This document shows positions 34,499 through 43,551 of a stretch of 64,000 bases of DNA, in pieces. Below the pieces are notes generated by a model. It was not told where the DNA came from. It saw nothing but the letters and a program-made list of their open reading frames with translations, and ran no database searches. The stretch lies in contig JAVJQA010000006.1 of the NCBI GenBank assembly GCA_040218045.1, forward strand, positions 186,001-250,000. Direction: 5' to 3'. The stretch is from Marinoscillum sp040218045. Its GTDB lineage: Bacteria > Bacteroidota > Bacteroidia > Cytophagales > Cyclobacteriaceae. The translations under genes were made by a program, and so were the position numbers. Position 1 is the first letter of the stretch. Every line of letters begins with the position of its first letter.

Positions 34499-36895
34499 TT
34501 GAAAAGACTAAGCCTAATTATCATTTTCGGACTGCTCATAGGGAGTGCAGGATTCGGACAGGAAAAAGTAACTCTCAGCGGATATGTGCGAGATGCCAGT
34601 GATGGCGAAACGTTAATAGGTGCCACAGTGGTAGTCAATGAACTATCTTCTGGAAATATCACCAACGTTTATGGCTTTTACTCCATCACTGTACCGCCAG
34701 GTGATTACACGATAGATTTTAGATATGTTGGGTATGAAACCATTACCCGATCAATCAATCTTACATCAAATCAACGGATAGATGTAGAACTATCCGCTGG
34801 TGAACAGCAACTGCAGGAAGTGGTAATCTCTGCTAAAGCAGAAGATGCTAATGTCTCTGAAGTGGAAATGAGTACTCAGGAGATGGATATCAAAACGATT
34901 GAGAAAATACCGGCTTTCCTCGGAGAAGTGGATGTTATCAAAAGTATACAGCTTCTTCCGGGAGTTTCATCAGTTGGCGAAGGGGCATCTGGCTTTAACG
35001 TACGTGGAGGCAGTGTTGGGCAAAACCTGATTTTGCTAGATGAAGCTCCTGTTTACAATTCATCCCACTTGCTTGGTTTTTTCTCAGTGTTCAACCCTGA
35101 TGCTGTAAAAGATGTGAAGTTGTACAAAGGAGGAATCCCTGCCAAGTATGGTGGTCGGATTTCCTCTGTCCTTGATGTAAGGATGAAGGAGGGAAACAAC
35201 AAGCGATATGCTGTATCGGGTGGTGTAGGCACGATTTTTAGTCGACTGGCCGTGGAAGGACCGCTAATTAAAGATAAAGCCTCGTTCATCATTGCTGGCC
35301 GGAGATCCTATGCTGATGTGTTATTTAAACCATTTGTGGAAGCTCTTCAAGATGGAGCACAGCTTTACTTTTATGACCTCACACTCAAAACAAACTATAC
35401 TTATAATGACAAAAACAGGATTTTCCTTTCTTCTTATTTAGGGCGGGATGTCTTTATGTTTGACAAAACGCAGGGGTTCACCTGGGGAAATAAAACGGCT
35501 ACATTGAGATGGAACCACCTGTTTAGCGACCAGCTCTTCTCCAATGTAACATTACTTGTCAGTGATTACGACTATTCTTTAGCTTTTGGGGATGATGATG
35601 AAGATTTATTCGAATGGGACTCAAACATCATTTCTTACCAATTCAAACCAGAATTCAGTTATTTCATCAATACCAACAGCGAACTCACATTTGGGGCCGA
35701 TGCGATCTTCTATCGATTCAAACCAGCAGAAGCAAGAGGAGTAAGTGTAGGGGAAGAAGTAGACATTAGCCTGGATGAAAAACAAGCTTTGGAGAGTTCA
35801 GCATATGTTGGATTGGAGCAAAAAATGGGCAAAATGACTGTTCAGGGCGGCATACGTTATTCCAATTTCAATTATTTAGGAGGGGCGGATGTATTCACAT
35901 ATGGTGACACTGTTCCAGGATACAAAAAGCCAGTAATTGACGCCAAAGAAACAGAGAGAGGGGAAATCATTGATACTTATCATAACCTTGAGCCAAGGCT
36001 GGCACTAAAGTATCAACTGACGGCTACTTCCTCTGTCAAGGCCAGTTACAATCGGATGGCACAGTACATTCATCTTATTTCTAATACCACAGCATCAAAC
36101 CCATTGGATTTATGGACGCCAACTACCAATAACATCAAACCTCAAATTGGTCATCAGGTGGCTCTCGGGTATTTTAGAAATTTTAAAAAGAACATGTACG
36201 AGGCATCAGCCGAAGTTTACTTCAAACACAATGAAAACCAGATTGATTATATCGATGGTGCGAACCTCTTTTTCAATGAAACCTTGGAGGGTGAATTGTT
36301 GGCCGGGATCGGAAGGGCTTACGGTTTGGAATTGTACCTCAAAAAGAACAAAGGAAAGTTCACAGGCTGGATCAGCTATACACTCGGAAGATCTCTGCTC
36401 AAGGTAGATGGCATTCAGTATGAGGATGGGGATCCTGAGCGAATCGGAGATTGGTATTACACCCGCTTTGATCAACTTCACAATGTCACCTGGTCAGCAT
36501 TCTATGAAATAAATAAGTGGTGGACTTTATCATCTAACTTAAGTGTAATCAGTGGCACACCTTTTACCTCCCCTGATGGAAGATATACTCAACAAGGATA
36601 TTTGGCGGCTACAGTAGACTCGAGAAATGCGGGTAGAGTACCTACCAGTCACCGGTTGGATTTATCGGCCACCTGGACATTTAAGGATGTAAAGAGAAAT
36701 GGTCAGGAGCGAAAAGGTGAACAGAGTTTGGTCTTCACGGCCTACAATATCTATGCTCGACAAAACCCTTTTACAATTTACTTCAGACAAGGAAGAGAAA
36801 CTCCGGAGAATGGTGAACCATACACCACTGAAGCCGTTCAGGTGTCAATATTTGCGGCGCTAATACCCGGAATCTCTTACAACTTTAAGTTTTAA
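34499..36895 (+). CDS. TonB-dependent receptor with carboxypeptidase-like N-terminal domain
   Basis: The protein (798 residues, TTG start) has a signal peptide ending near GSAGFGQ, a carboxypeptidase D regulatory-like domain (about residues 24-105: LSGYVRDASDGETLIGATV), a plug domain with VDVIKSIQLLPGVSSVGEGA and FNVRGG, and a long 22-strand-type barrel ending in ISYNFKF. It imports a ligand across the outer membrane using TonB energy. The ligand is unknown. It is followed by a DUF4249 lipoprotein and an MFS transporter, a common Bacteroidota set. It lacks SusD. Confidence 0.92.
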   Translation: MKRLSLIIIFGLLIGSAGFGQEKVTLSGYVRDASDGETLIGATVVVNELSSGNITNVYGFYSITVPPGDYTIDFRYVGYETITRSINLTSNQRIDVELSAGEQQLQEVVISAKAEDANVSEVEMSTQEMDIKTIEKIPAFLGEVDVIKSIQLLPGVSSVGEGASGFNVRGGSVGQNLILLDEAPVYNSSHLLGFFSVFNPDAVKDVKLYKGGIPAKYGGRISSVLDVRMKEGNNKRYAVSGGVGTIFSRLAVEGPLIKDKASFIIAGRRSYADVLFKPFVEALQDGAQLYFYDLTLKTNYTYNDKNRIFLSSYLGRDVFMFDKTQGFTWGNKTATLRWNHLFSDQLFSNVTLLVSDYDYSLAFGDDDEDLFEWDSNIISYQFKPEFSYFINTNSELTFGADAIFYRFKPAEARGVSVGEEVDISLDEKQALESSAYVGLEQKMGKMTVQGGIRYSNFNYLGGADVFTYGDTVPGYKKPVIDAKETERGEIIDTYHNLEPRLALKYQLTATSSVKASYNRMAQYIHLISNTTASNPLDLWTPTTNNIKPQIGHQVALGYFRNFKKNMYEASAEVYFKHNENQIDYIDGANLFFNETLEGELLAGIGRAYGLELYLKKNKGKFTGWISYTLGRSLLKVDGIQYEDGDPERIGDWYYTRFDQLHNVTWSAFYEINKWWTLSSNLSVISGTPFTSPDGRYTQQGYLAATVDSRNAGRVPTSHRLDLSATWTFKDVKRNGQERKGEQSLVFTAYNIYARQNPFTIYFRQGRETPENGEPYTTEAVQVSIFAALIPGISYNFKF

Positions 36896-36900
36896 GCACA

Positions 36901-37992
36901 ATGAATTTAAGATATCTATACCTAATTGTTTTGGTCATTGGGATTGGCGCATGTGAATCTATAGTGGATGTAAAAGTCAATGAAAATGAAGCTTACCTGG
37001 TGGTGGACGCATGGCTGACCAGAGGACCTGGTGAGCACGTGATTAAGTTAACCACCACCCAACCCTATTATGAAAATCAACTGCCACCAACTGTTTCCGG
37101 AGCCAACATCCGTGTGATTGATAGTGAAGGAATGGTCTTTGACTTTCCTGAAACGGTGCCAGGGACATATGTTTACAATTCACCAGATACGTTTGGAGTG
37201 ACCGGTACAAATTATCTTTTGGAGATAGTTCATGATGGACATACCTATACTTCAGGAACTACACTTCCGCGAAAAGTAGACATTGATAGTATTATTTATA
37301 CCTATGAACCAGAATCTGCGTTTGGCCCTGGGTACTATTATAGCGAGTTTTTTGGCACAGATCCGGATGGTATTGGTGATGCTTATTGGCTCAAAGCCTG
37401 GCGAAATGGCAAATTTTTAAATAAGCCGGAACAGATCTATTTGTTCTTTGATGCATCTTTTTCTGAAGGAAATGGTGATGGCATCCCTTTTATCTTTCCC
37501 ATAAGAACTTTTGCCAATCCATTCGAGTCTGATATCAATAGCAATCCGATTCCAAATTATGACGTGGACGACACTATCACAGCTAATACTGATGGCACAT
37601 TTACTATCAATGAGTCAAAAGTAAAAGTAGAAGGAGACGAACTACAGGTCATACTGGAGGGAGACAGAAATGATGGCGGAGTTAAAAAGTATGCGTTGGA
37701 TGGAGAGCCTTACTTCCAGATTGACGAAAATACAATTGGTAAACAAGCGGATTCTCTTTACCTGGAATTACACGCCATTTCGCCAGATGCCTGGTTTTTC
37801 CTTATTCGTTTACAGCAAGAGTCCAATCGCCCTGGGGGATTTGGAGCATTGTTTGCCACACCTCCAGCCAATCTTCCAACCAACATTGTTGTGGATGACC
37901 CGGCCATACCCGTGGTTGGCTTTTTCAATTTCTCGAATAAAAGCAGTTTTGGCCAGAGATTAACTCCAGAAGTGACCAGATTTGATGAATAG
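36901..37992 (+). CDS. DUF4249 lipoprotein
   Basis: The 363-residue protein has a lipobox (VIGIGAC, Cys 18) and the DUF4249 body: an immunoglobulin-like N-terminal half (AYLVVDAWLTRGPGEHVIKLTTTQPYYE) and a C-terminal half with VVGFFNFSNKSSFGQR. It starts 5 bases after the TonB receptor stop. DUF4249 proteins routinely accompany such receptors and probably act as surface partners, as SusD does for SusC. No ligand is known. Confidence 0.9.
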   Translation: MNLRYLYLIVLVIGIGACESIVDVKVNENEAYLVVDAWLTRGPGEHVIKLTTTQPYYENQLPPTVSGANIRVIDSEGMVFDFPETVPGTYVYNSPDTFGVTGTNYLLEIVHDGHTYTSGTTLPRKVDIDSIIYTYEPESAFGPGYYYSEFFGTDPDGIGDAYWLKAWRNGKFLNKPEQIYLFFDASFSEGNGDGIPFIFPIRTFANPFESDINSNPIPNYDVDDTITANTDGTFTINESKVKVEGDELQVILEGDRNDGGVKKYALDGEPYFQIDENTIGKQADSLYLELHAISPDAWFFLIRLQQESNRPGGFGALFATPPANLPTNIVVDDPAIPVVGFFNFSNKSSFGQRLTPEVTRFDE

Positions 37993-38003
37993 ACGTTAAT
38001 TTC

Positions 38004-39218
38004 TTGAAATCGATCCTCACTCTTTTCAAAAACGCCTATGGCGGATTGTCACCAGCTGCCTGGATGCTGGCTTTGGTCATATTGATCAATCGCAGTGGCA
38101 CCATGGTGATCCCTTTTCTGAGTGTTTACCTCACGAGTTCACTCGGGTTTTCATTGATAGAGACCGGTTGGGTGATGAGCATGTTTGGCTTGGGTGCCAT
38201 TGGCGGATCATTTTTGGGTGGATGGCTTACTGACAAAATTGGCAACTTTAAGGTGCAGACCTTTAGCCTGATTGGTGGTGGTGTGATGTTCTTTGCCCTT
38301 TCACAAGTCCAGTCGTTCTACCCACTGGCCATCTTCATTTTTTTCGTAAGCTTGATTTCGGAAATGATGCGGCCGGCCAACCAAATCTCTGTGGCCAGCT
38401 ATGCCAAACCGGAAAATGTGACCCGCGCATTTAGCCTCAACCGCATGGCAATCAACCTTGGGTTTTCATTTGGCCCGGCTTTGGGTGGTTTGCTGGCTGC
38501 GGTTTCTTATACTTCCCTTTTTATTGCCGATGGGGTGACCTGTATTGGTGCCGGGGTTTTGTTCTTCTTCTATTTTAGAAACAAGCAGCCCAACAAACAA
38601 GCAACCCAGGAAACCGCAAGCTCCCCTACCGATCCTAGTGTGTGGCGAGATTACCAGTTTCTTGGATTTATCCTGCTGGTCATGGGCTTTGCCACCTTGT
38701 TTTTCCAGCTGTTCAGTACCTGGCCCATCTACCACCGCGAGGTTTATCACCTCCCTGAGCAGGAGATTGGTTTGTTGCTGGGCCTCAATGGCTTCATTGT
38801 ATTTTTCTTTGAGATGATCCTGGTCTATAAAATCGGTGAGAAGATCCCGCTCCGTACCTTGATCATTTTTGGAACCCTGCTCAATGGCCTTGCCTTTGTT
38901 TGCCTGTACGCCATTGAAGCAAAAGTGGGACTTTATGTAGCTTGTGTGGTTATCAGCTTTGCAGAGATTTTCGCCATGCCATTTATGGTCACCTATACGG
39001 TCAATCGTAGTGGCAAGAAGAACAAAGGTGCTTACATGGGCCTCTATTCTGTTGCGTTTGCCAGTGCATTTGTGTTCGCCCCACTTATAGGAACCAACAT
39101 GGTCGCTGCTTTGGGTTTTAGTGCCTGGTGGATGATCGCCGGATGTTTTGGGGCGGTAGTAGCTGTGGGATTTTATCTGGTGATGCGAAAGCCATTTGTT
39201 GCAAAACATCTGGCCTAG
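38004..39218 (+). CDS. Major facilitator superfamily transporter
   Basis: The 404-residue protein starts with TTG and has 12 hydrophobic helices. The loop 2-3 motif GGWLTDKIGNFKVQ is the MFS signature (GxxxDRxGR type), and a long central cytoplasmic loop with Asn/Gln/Pro lies near residues 190-215. The profile resembles multidrug or small-molecule exporters. It is 11 bases after the DUF4249 gene, so it likely belongs to the receptor locus and may move its ligand across the inner membrane. The gene looks somewhat GC-richer than its neighbours by eye. Confidence 0.88.
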   Translation: MKSILTLFKNAYGGLSPAAWMLALVILINRSGTMVIPFLSVYLTSSLGFSLIETGWVMSMFGLGAIGGSFLGGWLTDKIGNFKVQTFSLIGGGVMFFALSQVQSFYPLAIFIFFVSLISEMMRPANQISVASYAKPENVTRAFSLNRMAINLGFSFGPALGGLLAAVSYTSLFIADGVTCIGAGVLFFFYFRNKQPNKQATQETASSPTDPSVWRDYQFLGFILLVMGFATLFFQLFSTWPIYHREVYHLPEQEIGLLLGLNGFIVFFFEMILVYKIGEKIPLRTLIIFGTLLNGLAFVCLYAIEAKVGLYVACVVISFAEIFAMPFMVTYTVNRSGKKNKGAYMGLYSVAFASAFVFAPLIGTNMVAALGFSAWWMIAGCFGAVVAVGFYLVMRKPFVAKHLA

Positions 39219-39224
39219 AACCTC

Positions 39225-39257
39225 TTGAACCATTATTCACGGTTTTGGTTAACTTTA
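39225..39257 (+). promoter_or_regulatory. Candidate promoter for the Uma2 gene
   Basis: TTG (39225-39227) and TAACTTTA (39250-39257) are spaced by 22 bases, near the Bacteroidota pattern, 17 bases before the ATG at 39275. Confidence 0.3.
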
Positions 39258-39274
39258 TATTAAAGCGCTGAGAA

Positions 39275-39811
39275 ATGGGAAAAACGATTACACGTCCGCC
39301 AAAAACAATCATGGAAATCTATAAAGGCTTGCCGGAAGGGACTTTGGCTGAGCTAATTAATGACCAGATTTATATGTCACCGTCACCCTTAGCAAAACAT
39401 CAGGTTCTTTTGAATGAAATTAACTTTAGCCTGAAGAAGTTTTTAGATCAAAATAATCTAGGAACAGTCCTTACTGCTCCTCTGGATGTTTACCTCGACG
39501 AAACCAGCAATGCGGTACAGCCGGACATTATTGTTATTTTAGAAAACAACATGCACATCTTGGACGAAAACGGTCATATCAATGGCGTTCCCGATCTTCT
39601 GGTGGAAGTACTTTCTCCAGGAAACAGAGACCATGACCTGATCATCAAAAGAGACTTGTATGAAAAGTTTGGGGTTAAGGAATATTGGGCGGTAGATCCC
39701 GAAACAAAGCTGGCATTGGGATTCATCCTAAAGGATGGTAAGTACCATCAGTTTTCTGATAAGATTGGTGAGGTTGATTCTAGGTTGTGGGAGACTAAAT
39801 TCACCTTTTGA
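39275..39811 (+). CDS. Uma2 family (DUF820) restriction-endonuclease-fold protein
   Basis: The 178-residue protein matches the Uma2 pattern: LAELINDQIYMSPSPLAKHQ near the N-terminus, AVQPDIIVI (acidic active-site residue) and DLLVEVLSPGNRDHDLIIKRDLYEKFGVKEYW (Glu and Lys of the PD-(D/E)xK core, given here in parts). The fold is nuclease-like but activity is rarely shown. Uma2 genes abound in cyanobacteria and are sporadic in Bacteroidota, so horizontal origin is possible. It stands alone between the receptor locus and an unknown lipoprotein. Confidence 0.88.
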   Translation: MGKTITRPPKTIMEIYKGLPEGTLAELINDQIYMSPSPLAKHQVLLNEINFSLKKFLDQNNLGTVLTAPLDVYLDETSNAVQPDIIVILENNMHILDENGHINGVPDLLVEVLSPGNRDHDLIIKRDLYEKFGVKEYWAVDPETKLALGFILKDGKYHQFSDKIGEVDSRLWETKFTF

Positions 39812-39857
39812 TCTAGTCTATTCCCAGTTTGGTTTGATTATTGAGGTTACGGTGCCT

Positions 39858-40610
39858 ATGAAAACCGTCTTGATCTTTCTCTCCTTGCTCTCAATTGGAT
39901 GCTCACAGTATCTTGTGCCAATCGACTACTCAGTTGAGCAAAACAATTACCAAACGTTCATAGATACAAAAGATGTCTCCTATTCGATGGAGTGTCTAAA
40001 CATTAGTGGTGATTTTATTACATTTTGGTTGAATATTGAAAATCATGGCCAGGATACGGTGTTTTTGAGTAAGCTTCCTTTGATAAACTATACCAGTGAT
40101 GGTTTCTTCACAACAGATGATCCCATATATCCGGTTAAAGCCATGGGCACTAACGATATAGAGGTCTTCTATCAGGACAAAATAAAGGCAGCACAAGGAA
40201 TGGCAATTGTTGCGTTGGTTTTTGGTGCTGCACTCATTGTGGCAGATGTTGCCAGCGACTCAAGAGATTCGCAGAAGGAGAGCTGGGATGCATCAGATCA
40301 AGAGCGGCTCATCAGGAGAAAAGCATTGACAGAAGTTGGTTTGGCAACGACAGAAGTGATGTCCCAAGCTGTCCGAACGAGTGAATCCAATGCACGGCAG
40401 GAGCTGCTCTACCTCCCAAGTGAACTATTTATTAAGACAAGAATACTCCCGGAAGAAAGCTATTCCGGGAAAGTTGTATTTAGGAAAGGGCTGCTTCACT
40501 CGTTTAACCGTGTGCAGCTCAAGGCGGACTCTAAAACATTGAACTTTGATTTTAGAAAGGCGAAAGCGAAGGAAAGGGCTTTCTTACGAGATCTAGAGGT
40601 TGGTTATTAA
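39858..40610 (+). CDS. Unknown lipoprotein with internal hydrophobic helix
   Basis: From ATG 39858 the protein has 250 residues with a lipobox (LSLLSIGC). Residues about 20-105 look like an immunoglobulin or beta-sandwich fold (ISGDFITFWLNIENHGQDTVFLSKL). A hydrophobic stretch MAIVALVFGAALIVADVAS follows near residue 115, then a charged helix and a second beta-rich part. Many charged Arg/Lys residues lie near the C-terminus. I do not recognise a family. The gene overlaps the convergent MocR-type gene by 18 bases. Confidence 0.7.
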   Translation: MKTVLIFLSLLSIGCSQYLVPIDYSVEQNNYQTFIDTKDVSYSMECLNISGDFITFWLNIENHGQDTVFLSKLPLINYTSDGFFTTDDPIYPVKAMGTNDIEVFYQDKIKAAQGMAIVALVFGAALIVADVASDSRDSQKESWDASDQERLIRRKALTEVGLATTEVMSQAVRTSESNARQELLYLPSELFIKTRILPEESYSGKVVFRKGLLHSFNRVQLKADSKTLNFDFRKAKAKERAFLRDLEVGY

Positions 40611-42047
40611 CCTCCTCAAAATCTTCACACTTTCCTCTAGTTCTTCCTCTGTAGACGAAGCGTAGCCCAACCGCGTCACATTCAGTTTGTGGTTTCCTTG
40701 AGAAATCTGCTCTCCACTGGGGATATACAAATCATGCCTTAACGCCTGTTCATAGAGTTTCCTCAGGTTAATTGATGAATCAAAATGTGTCCAAATGGAC
40801 ATTCCACCCTGGGGCTTTTTGAAATCCACATAATCAGCTAAATGGGTGATCAACTGATCAGCAAAAAAATCCCGTCGTTGCTGATAGATTCTTCGATTTC
40901 TATTCAGGTAGCGTTGGATAATCCCGATATTTAGCATTTCAGCAATGGCCAACTCAAGCAGTGCATCTCCTTGACGATCGATCATACGCCTGATTCTTGA
41001 TAAATAATCAATCTGGTTCGGATTGGCCACCAGGTAGCCTACCCTGAAAACCGGTGAAATCGCTTTGGTAAACGATCCAGCATACAACACGAAATCTCCG
41101 TGTTCGGCTGATGCCAGCGGCATTACAGGATTGGCAGAATAGTAAAAGTCATAGTCATAATCATCCTCAAAAACATAGCAATTATGCTCCCGGGCGAGTT
41201 GGATAAGCTTCAATCTGCGTGCTGCCGGCATGATCACAGTAGTCGGATACTGGTGATGGGGAGTCAGGTAGACCATTTTGATCTCATACTTTGCCATCAA
41301 ATCTGCCAAATGCTCAGTGTCCAGGCCTTGCTCGTCTACTTTTACTTTGATCAGCTCCATACCATGATAGTGAAAGTTAGCGTTGGCGGATTCCCAGTTA
41401 AGTTCACCTACTGCCACCTTATCACCTGGTTGCAGAAATCCTTTGATACATAAATAGAGTGCCTGAGTCACTCCTCTCGTAATGATGATTTGATCCGGGA
41501 TCAGATTCATCGCCCGTGATTCCAAAAGGTATTGGCAGAGTGCTTCCCGCAAATACAAATGCCCCTTAGTATCTCCATAAGTAAATCTCGGGTACACGTT
41601 GCCTTTGGTCAGGTAGCTCTTGTAAGCCCTGGCCAGTTCTGCAGTGGGAGCGAGACGGGGATCAGGCAACCCATCATCCAAATGATACTTCTGCTTGGTG
41701 AGGTGTAAGTCACGCTGCAAGCTTGATGGGATCACGTGAACAGGAGCTCTATTCATCATGGACTCCTGAAGTTCAAACACCTCAGGTGCTCGATTAAACG
41801 TTTTGCAAACGAATGTCCCTTTACCGGGAATGGATTCCAGCCAACCTTCTATGACCAACTGATCAAGAGCGGATATTACAGTCTGTCGGTTAATCCCTAA
41901 TTCTGTTGCCAATTTCCTCGTGCCTGGTAGTTTGTAGCCTGGTTTGATGATTTGCTTCTTGATTAAATCAACAACTTGATGGGTTATCTGTCGATAGATG
42001 GGTTCATCCCCATTTTGTTTTTGCAGGTCAATCAAATTTATCAGCAT
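40593..42047 (-). CDS. MocR-type GntR/aminotransferase fusion regulator (PdxR-like)
   Basis: The 484-residue protein joins a GntR winged-helix domain (about residues 10-75: PIYRQITHQVVDLIKKQ, TRKLATELGINRQTVISALDQL) to a class I aminotransferase-like domain (from about residue 110). The segment FVLYAGSFTKAISPVFRVGY contains the PLP-binding lysine. MocR proteins sense PLP or amino compounds and control adjacent genes. The divergent gene is a PNPOx-like flavoprotein, so vitamin B6 control is plausible. Direct and inverted GGACTA copies lie in the shared promoter region. Confidence 0.9.
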   Translation of the reverse strand: MLINLIDLQKQNGDEPIYRQITHQVVDLIKKQIIKPGYKLPGTRKLATELGINRQTVISALDQLVIEGWLESIPGKGTFVCKTFNRAPEVFELQESMMNRAPVHVIPSSLQRDLHLTKQKYHLDDGLPDPRLAPTAELARAYKSYLTKGNVYPRFTYGDTKGHLYLREALCQYLLESRAMNLIPDQIIITRGVTQALYLCIKGFLQPGDKVAVGELNWESANANFHYHGMELIKVKVDEQGLDTEHLADLMAKYEIKMVYLTPHHQYPTTVIMPAARRLKLIQLAREHNCYVFEDDYDYDFYYSANPVMPLASAEHGDFVLYAGSFTKAISPVFRVGYLVANPNQIDYLSRIRRMIDRQGDALLELAIAEMLNIGIIQRYLNRNRRIYQQRRDFFADQLITHLADYVDFKKPQGGMSIWTHFDSSINLRKLYEQALRHDLYIPSGEQISQGNHKLNVTRLGYASSTEEELEESVKILRRLITNL

Positions 42048-42050
42048 ACC

Positions 42051-42091
42051 GGACTACTTCTTTTTAACAATGTGGACTATTTCACTAGTCC
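42051..42091. promoter_or_regulatory. GGACTA repeats: candidate MocR operator
   Basis: GGACTA occurs at 42051-42056 and 42074-42079 (direct repeats starting 23 bases apart), and TAGTCC at 42086-42091 forms an inverted repeat with the second copy (6-base spacer). All three lie between the MocR gene and the PNPOx-like gene. Related regulators such as GabR bind paired direct repeats. Confidence 0.6.
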
Positions 42092-42101
42092 GTTAAACTT
42101 C

Positions 42102-42109
42102 TACATTTG
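42102..42109 (+). promoter_or_regulatory. Candidate -7 element for the PNPOx-like gene
   Basis: TACATTTG matches TAnnTTTG exactly. It would start transcription near 42116, favouring the ATG at 42131 over the earlier TTG/ATG at 42107-42110. The GGACTA repeats would then overlap the -33 region. Confidence 0.5.
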
Positions 42110-42130
42110 ATGGATCAAAAACAAGAAATC

Positions 42131-42763
42131 ATGAGTAGAAAAACCGAAAAAACAATACCAAGTCGCATGGCTAACCAGCGCGCTCACTATTCAGATGAAA
42201 TGATTTACTCTATTCTGGATGAAGCTCTATTTTGCACGCTGAGTTATTCAGAAAACAACGAGCCTTTCAGCATCCCACAGTCTTTTGTAAGAATGGACAA
42301 TTACATCTATGTGCATGGATCTGTTGGGTCACACCTGATGCGCACACTGAGCGATGGGCGCTCTGTATGTGTAACCATCATGCTGGCTGATGAGTTGGTG
42401 GTGGCCAAAACAGCCTTTCACCATTCTGTCAATTATCGATCTGTGGTGGTTTTTGCCAAAGGAGAATTAATAGAAGATGAGGATCTGAAGTATGAAGCTT
42501 TTAAGCAACTCACGGAAAAAATGGTACCTAATAGCTGGGACTATTTGATCCCTATGACCAAAAAGGAGATGGCCAAAACCACGGGGATCAGGTTCTCTCT
42601 GGATGAAGCCTCTGCCAAAATACGTGCTGGATGGCCTGGCCATGAAGAAAGTGAAGCAGATTTCCCGGTTTGGACAGGGTTGATTCCCATTAAGCCTCTT
42701 CGACAGGCTCCTGTTCCGGATGAGCAAGGACAGAAGATACCACTACCAGATCATTTGAAATGA
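42131..42763 (+). CDS. Pyridoxamine 5'-phosphate oxidase family flavoprotein
   Basis: I use the ATG at 42131 (MSRKTEKTIPSRMANQ, 210 residues); starts at 42107 and 42110 are also in frame. The split-barrel FMN-binding fold is seen in ALFCTLSYSENNEPFSIPQSF, YIYVHGSVGSHLMRTL and VNYRSVVVFAKGELI. It is closer to the NimA/HugZ-like general group than to true PdxH, so it may be a flavin-dependent reductase rather than a PNP oxidase. Being divergent from a MocR regulator hints at a link to B6 or amine metabolism. Confidence 0.85.
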   Translation: MSRKTEKTIPSRMANQRAHYSDEMIYSILDEALFCTLSYSENNEPFSIPQSFVRMDNYIYVHGSVGSHLMRTLSDGRSVCVTIMLADELVVAKTAFHHSVNYRSVVVFAKGELIEDEDLKYEAFKQLTEKMVPNSWDYLIPMTKKEMAKTTGIRFSLDEASAKIRAGWPGHEESEADFPVWTGLIPIKPLRQAPVPDEQGQKIPLPDHLK

Positions 42764-42776
42764 AAGTACTGTGTAC

Positions 42777-43448
42777 TTACTTAATTCCTCTCACCATTTC
42801 CTTTTTGCCCTGGGCTCCTTTAAGCGTTTCTATTTCAAATCCCGCCGATTTGAGGTTGCGCTTAAACTGGCCTTGAGCACAATAGGTGGTCAGTATTCCT
42901 TCTTTATTTAAAGAATCAAAACACTTCTGGATATTGCTCAGCTGCCAGACTTCAGCCTGCTTGGATGGCGCAAATGCATCAAAGAAAATCACATCAAAGA
43001 GCTCTTTGGATTCAAATTCCTCAAGAGTAACCTGATATTTTTGAAAATTAAAAAAAGAAGAAACTTGAATTGGTTGACCCCATTCTACCTGATGTAGCTG
43101 TTGTAATAAAGCCTTCAACTTATCTGTCTCTGCAAAATTGAATCGAGCGTAAAGTTCTTCAGGCACAGGATAAGGCTCCAGTGTGTGATAATTGATTTTG
43201 ACCTGGTGATTTTGAGCGCATATAGCTGATAGATAGGCATTTAGACCAGTCCCGAAACCAACTTCCAGCACGCTGATTTCTGTAAGCTTTTTGGTTTCCA
43301 CCAAATACTCCAGCCCCTGTTCTATAAAAACATATTTGGATTCGCCGAGGGCTCCATGAAAAGAATGATAGGTTTCATTCATATCTTCACGGAGCAAACT
43401 ATGCGAACCATCTTGTGTGGTTATCAGCTTAAGCTTATGATTAGTCAT
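42777..43448 (-). CDS. mnmD: tRNA 5-methylaminomethyl-2-thiouridine-forming methyltransferase, MnmD type
   Basis: The 223-residue protein is a class I SAM methyltransferase with VLEVGFGTGLNAYLS (glycine-rich loop, about residue 62) and DVIFFDAFAPSKQAEVW (motif IV, about residue 155), the diagnostic MnmC N-terminal-half/MnmD pattern. It makes mnm5U34 in tRNA wobble positions. Only the methyltransferase half is present; the FAD domain of MnmC is missing, as is usual for MnmD. It converges with the PNPOx-like gene, with 13 bases between stops. Confidence 0.9.
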   Translation of the reverse strand: MTNHKLKLITTQDGSHSLLREDMNETYHSFHGALGESKYVFIEQGLEYLVETKKLTEISVLEVGFGTGLNAYLSAICAQNHQVKINYHTLEPYPVPEELYARFNFAETDKLKALLQQLHQVEWGQPIQVSSFFNFQKYQVTLEEFESKELFDVIFFDAFAPSKQAEVWQLSNIQKCFDSLNKEGILTTYCAQGQFKRNLKSAGFEIETLKGAQGKKEMVRGIK

Positions 43449-43551
43449 TGTTATGGATTATTTTTAGTCACTTATAAGGGAAGTAGGATTCTGTATTGCT
43501 TTGTGATTACCAAAGTTTGTGAAATAAAACATTTACTATAACTAGAAACAT

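Noticed and set aside
38466..39233. 255-codon minus-strand frame opposite the MFS gene
   Set aside because: Its translation lacks family resemblance and is rich in His/Gln/Lys as expected of an antisense shadow, while the plus strand is an obvious MFS transporter.
42763..42780. Terminator AAGTAC-TGT-GTACTT between the PNPOx-like gene and mnmD
   Set aside because: A 6-bp AT-rich stem without a T run on either strand is too weak to call.
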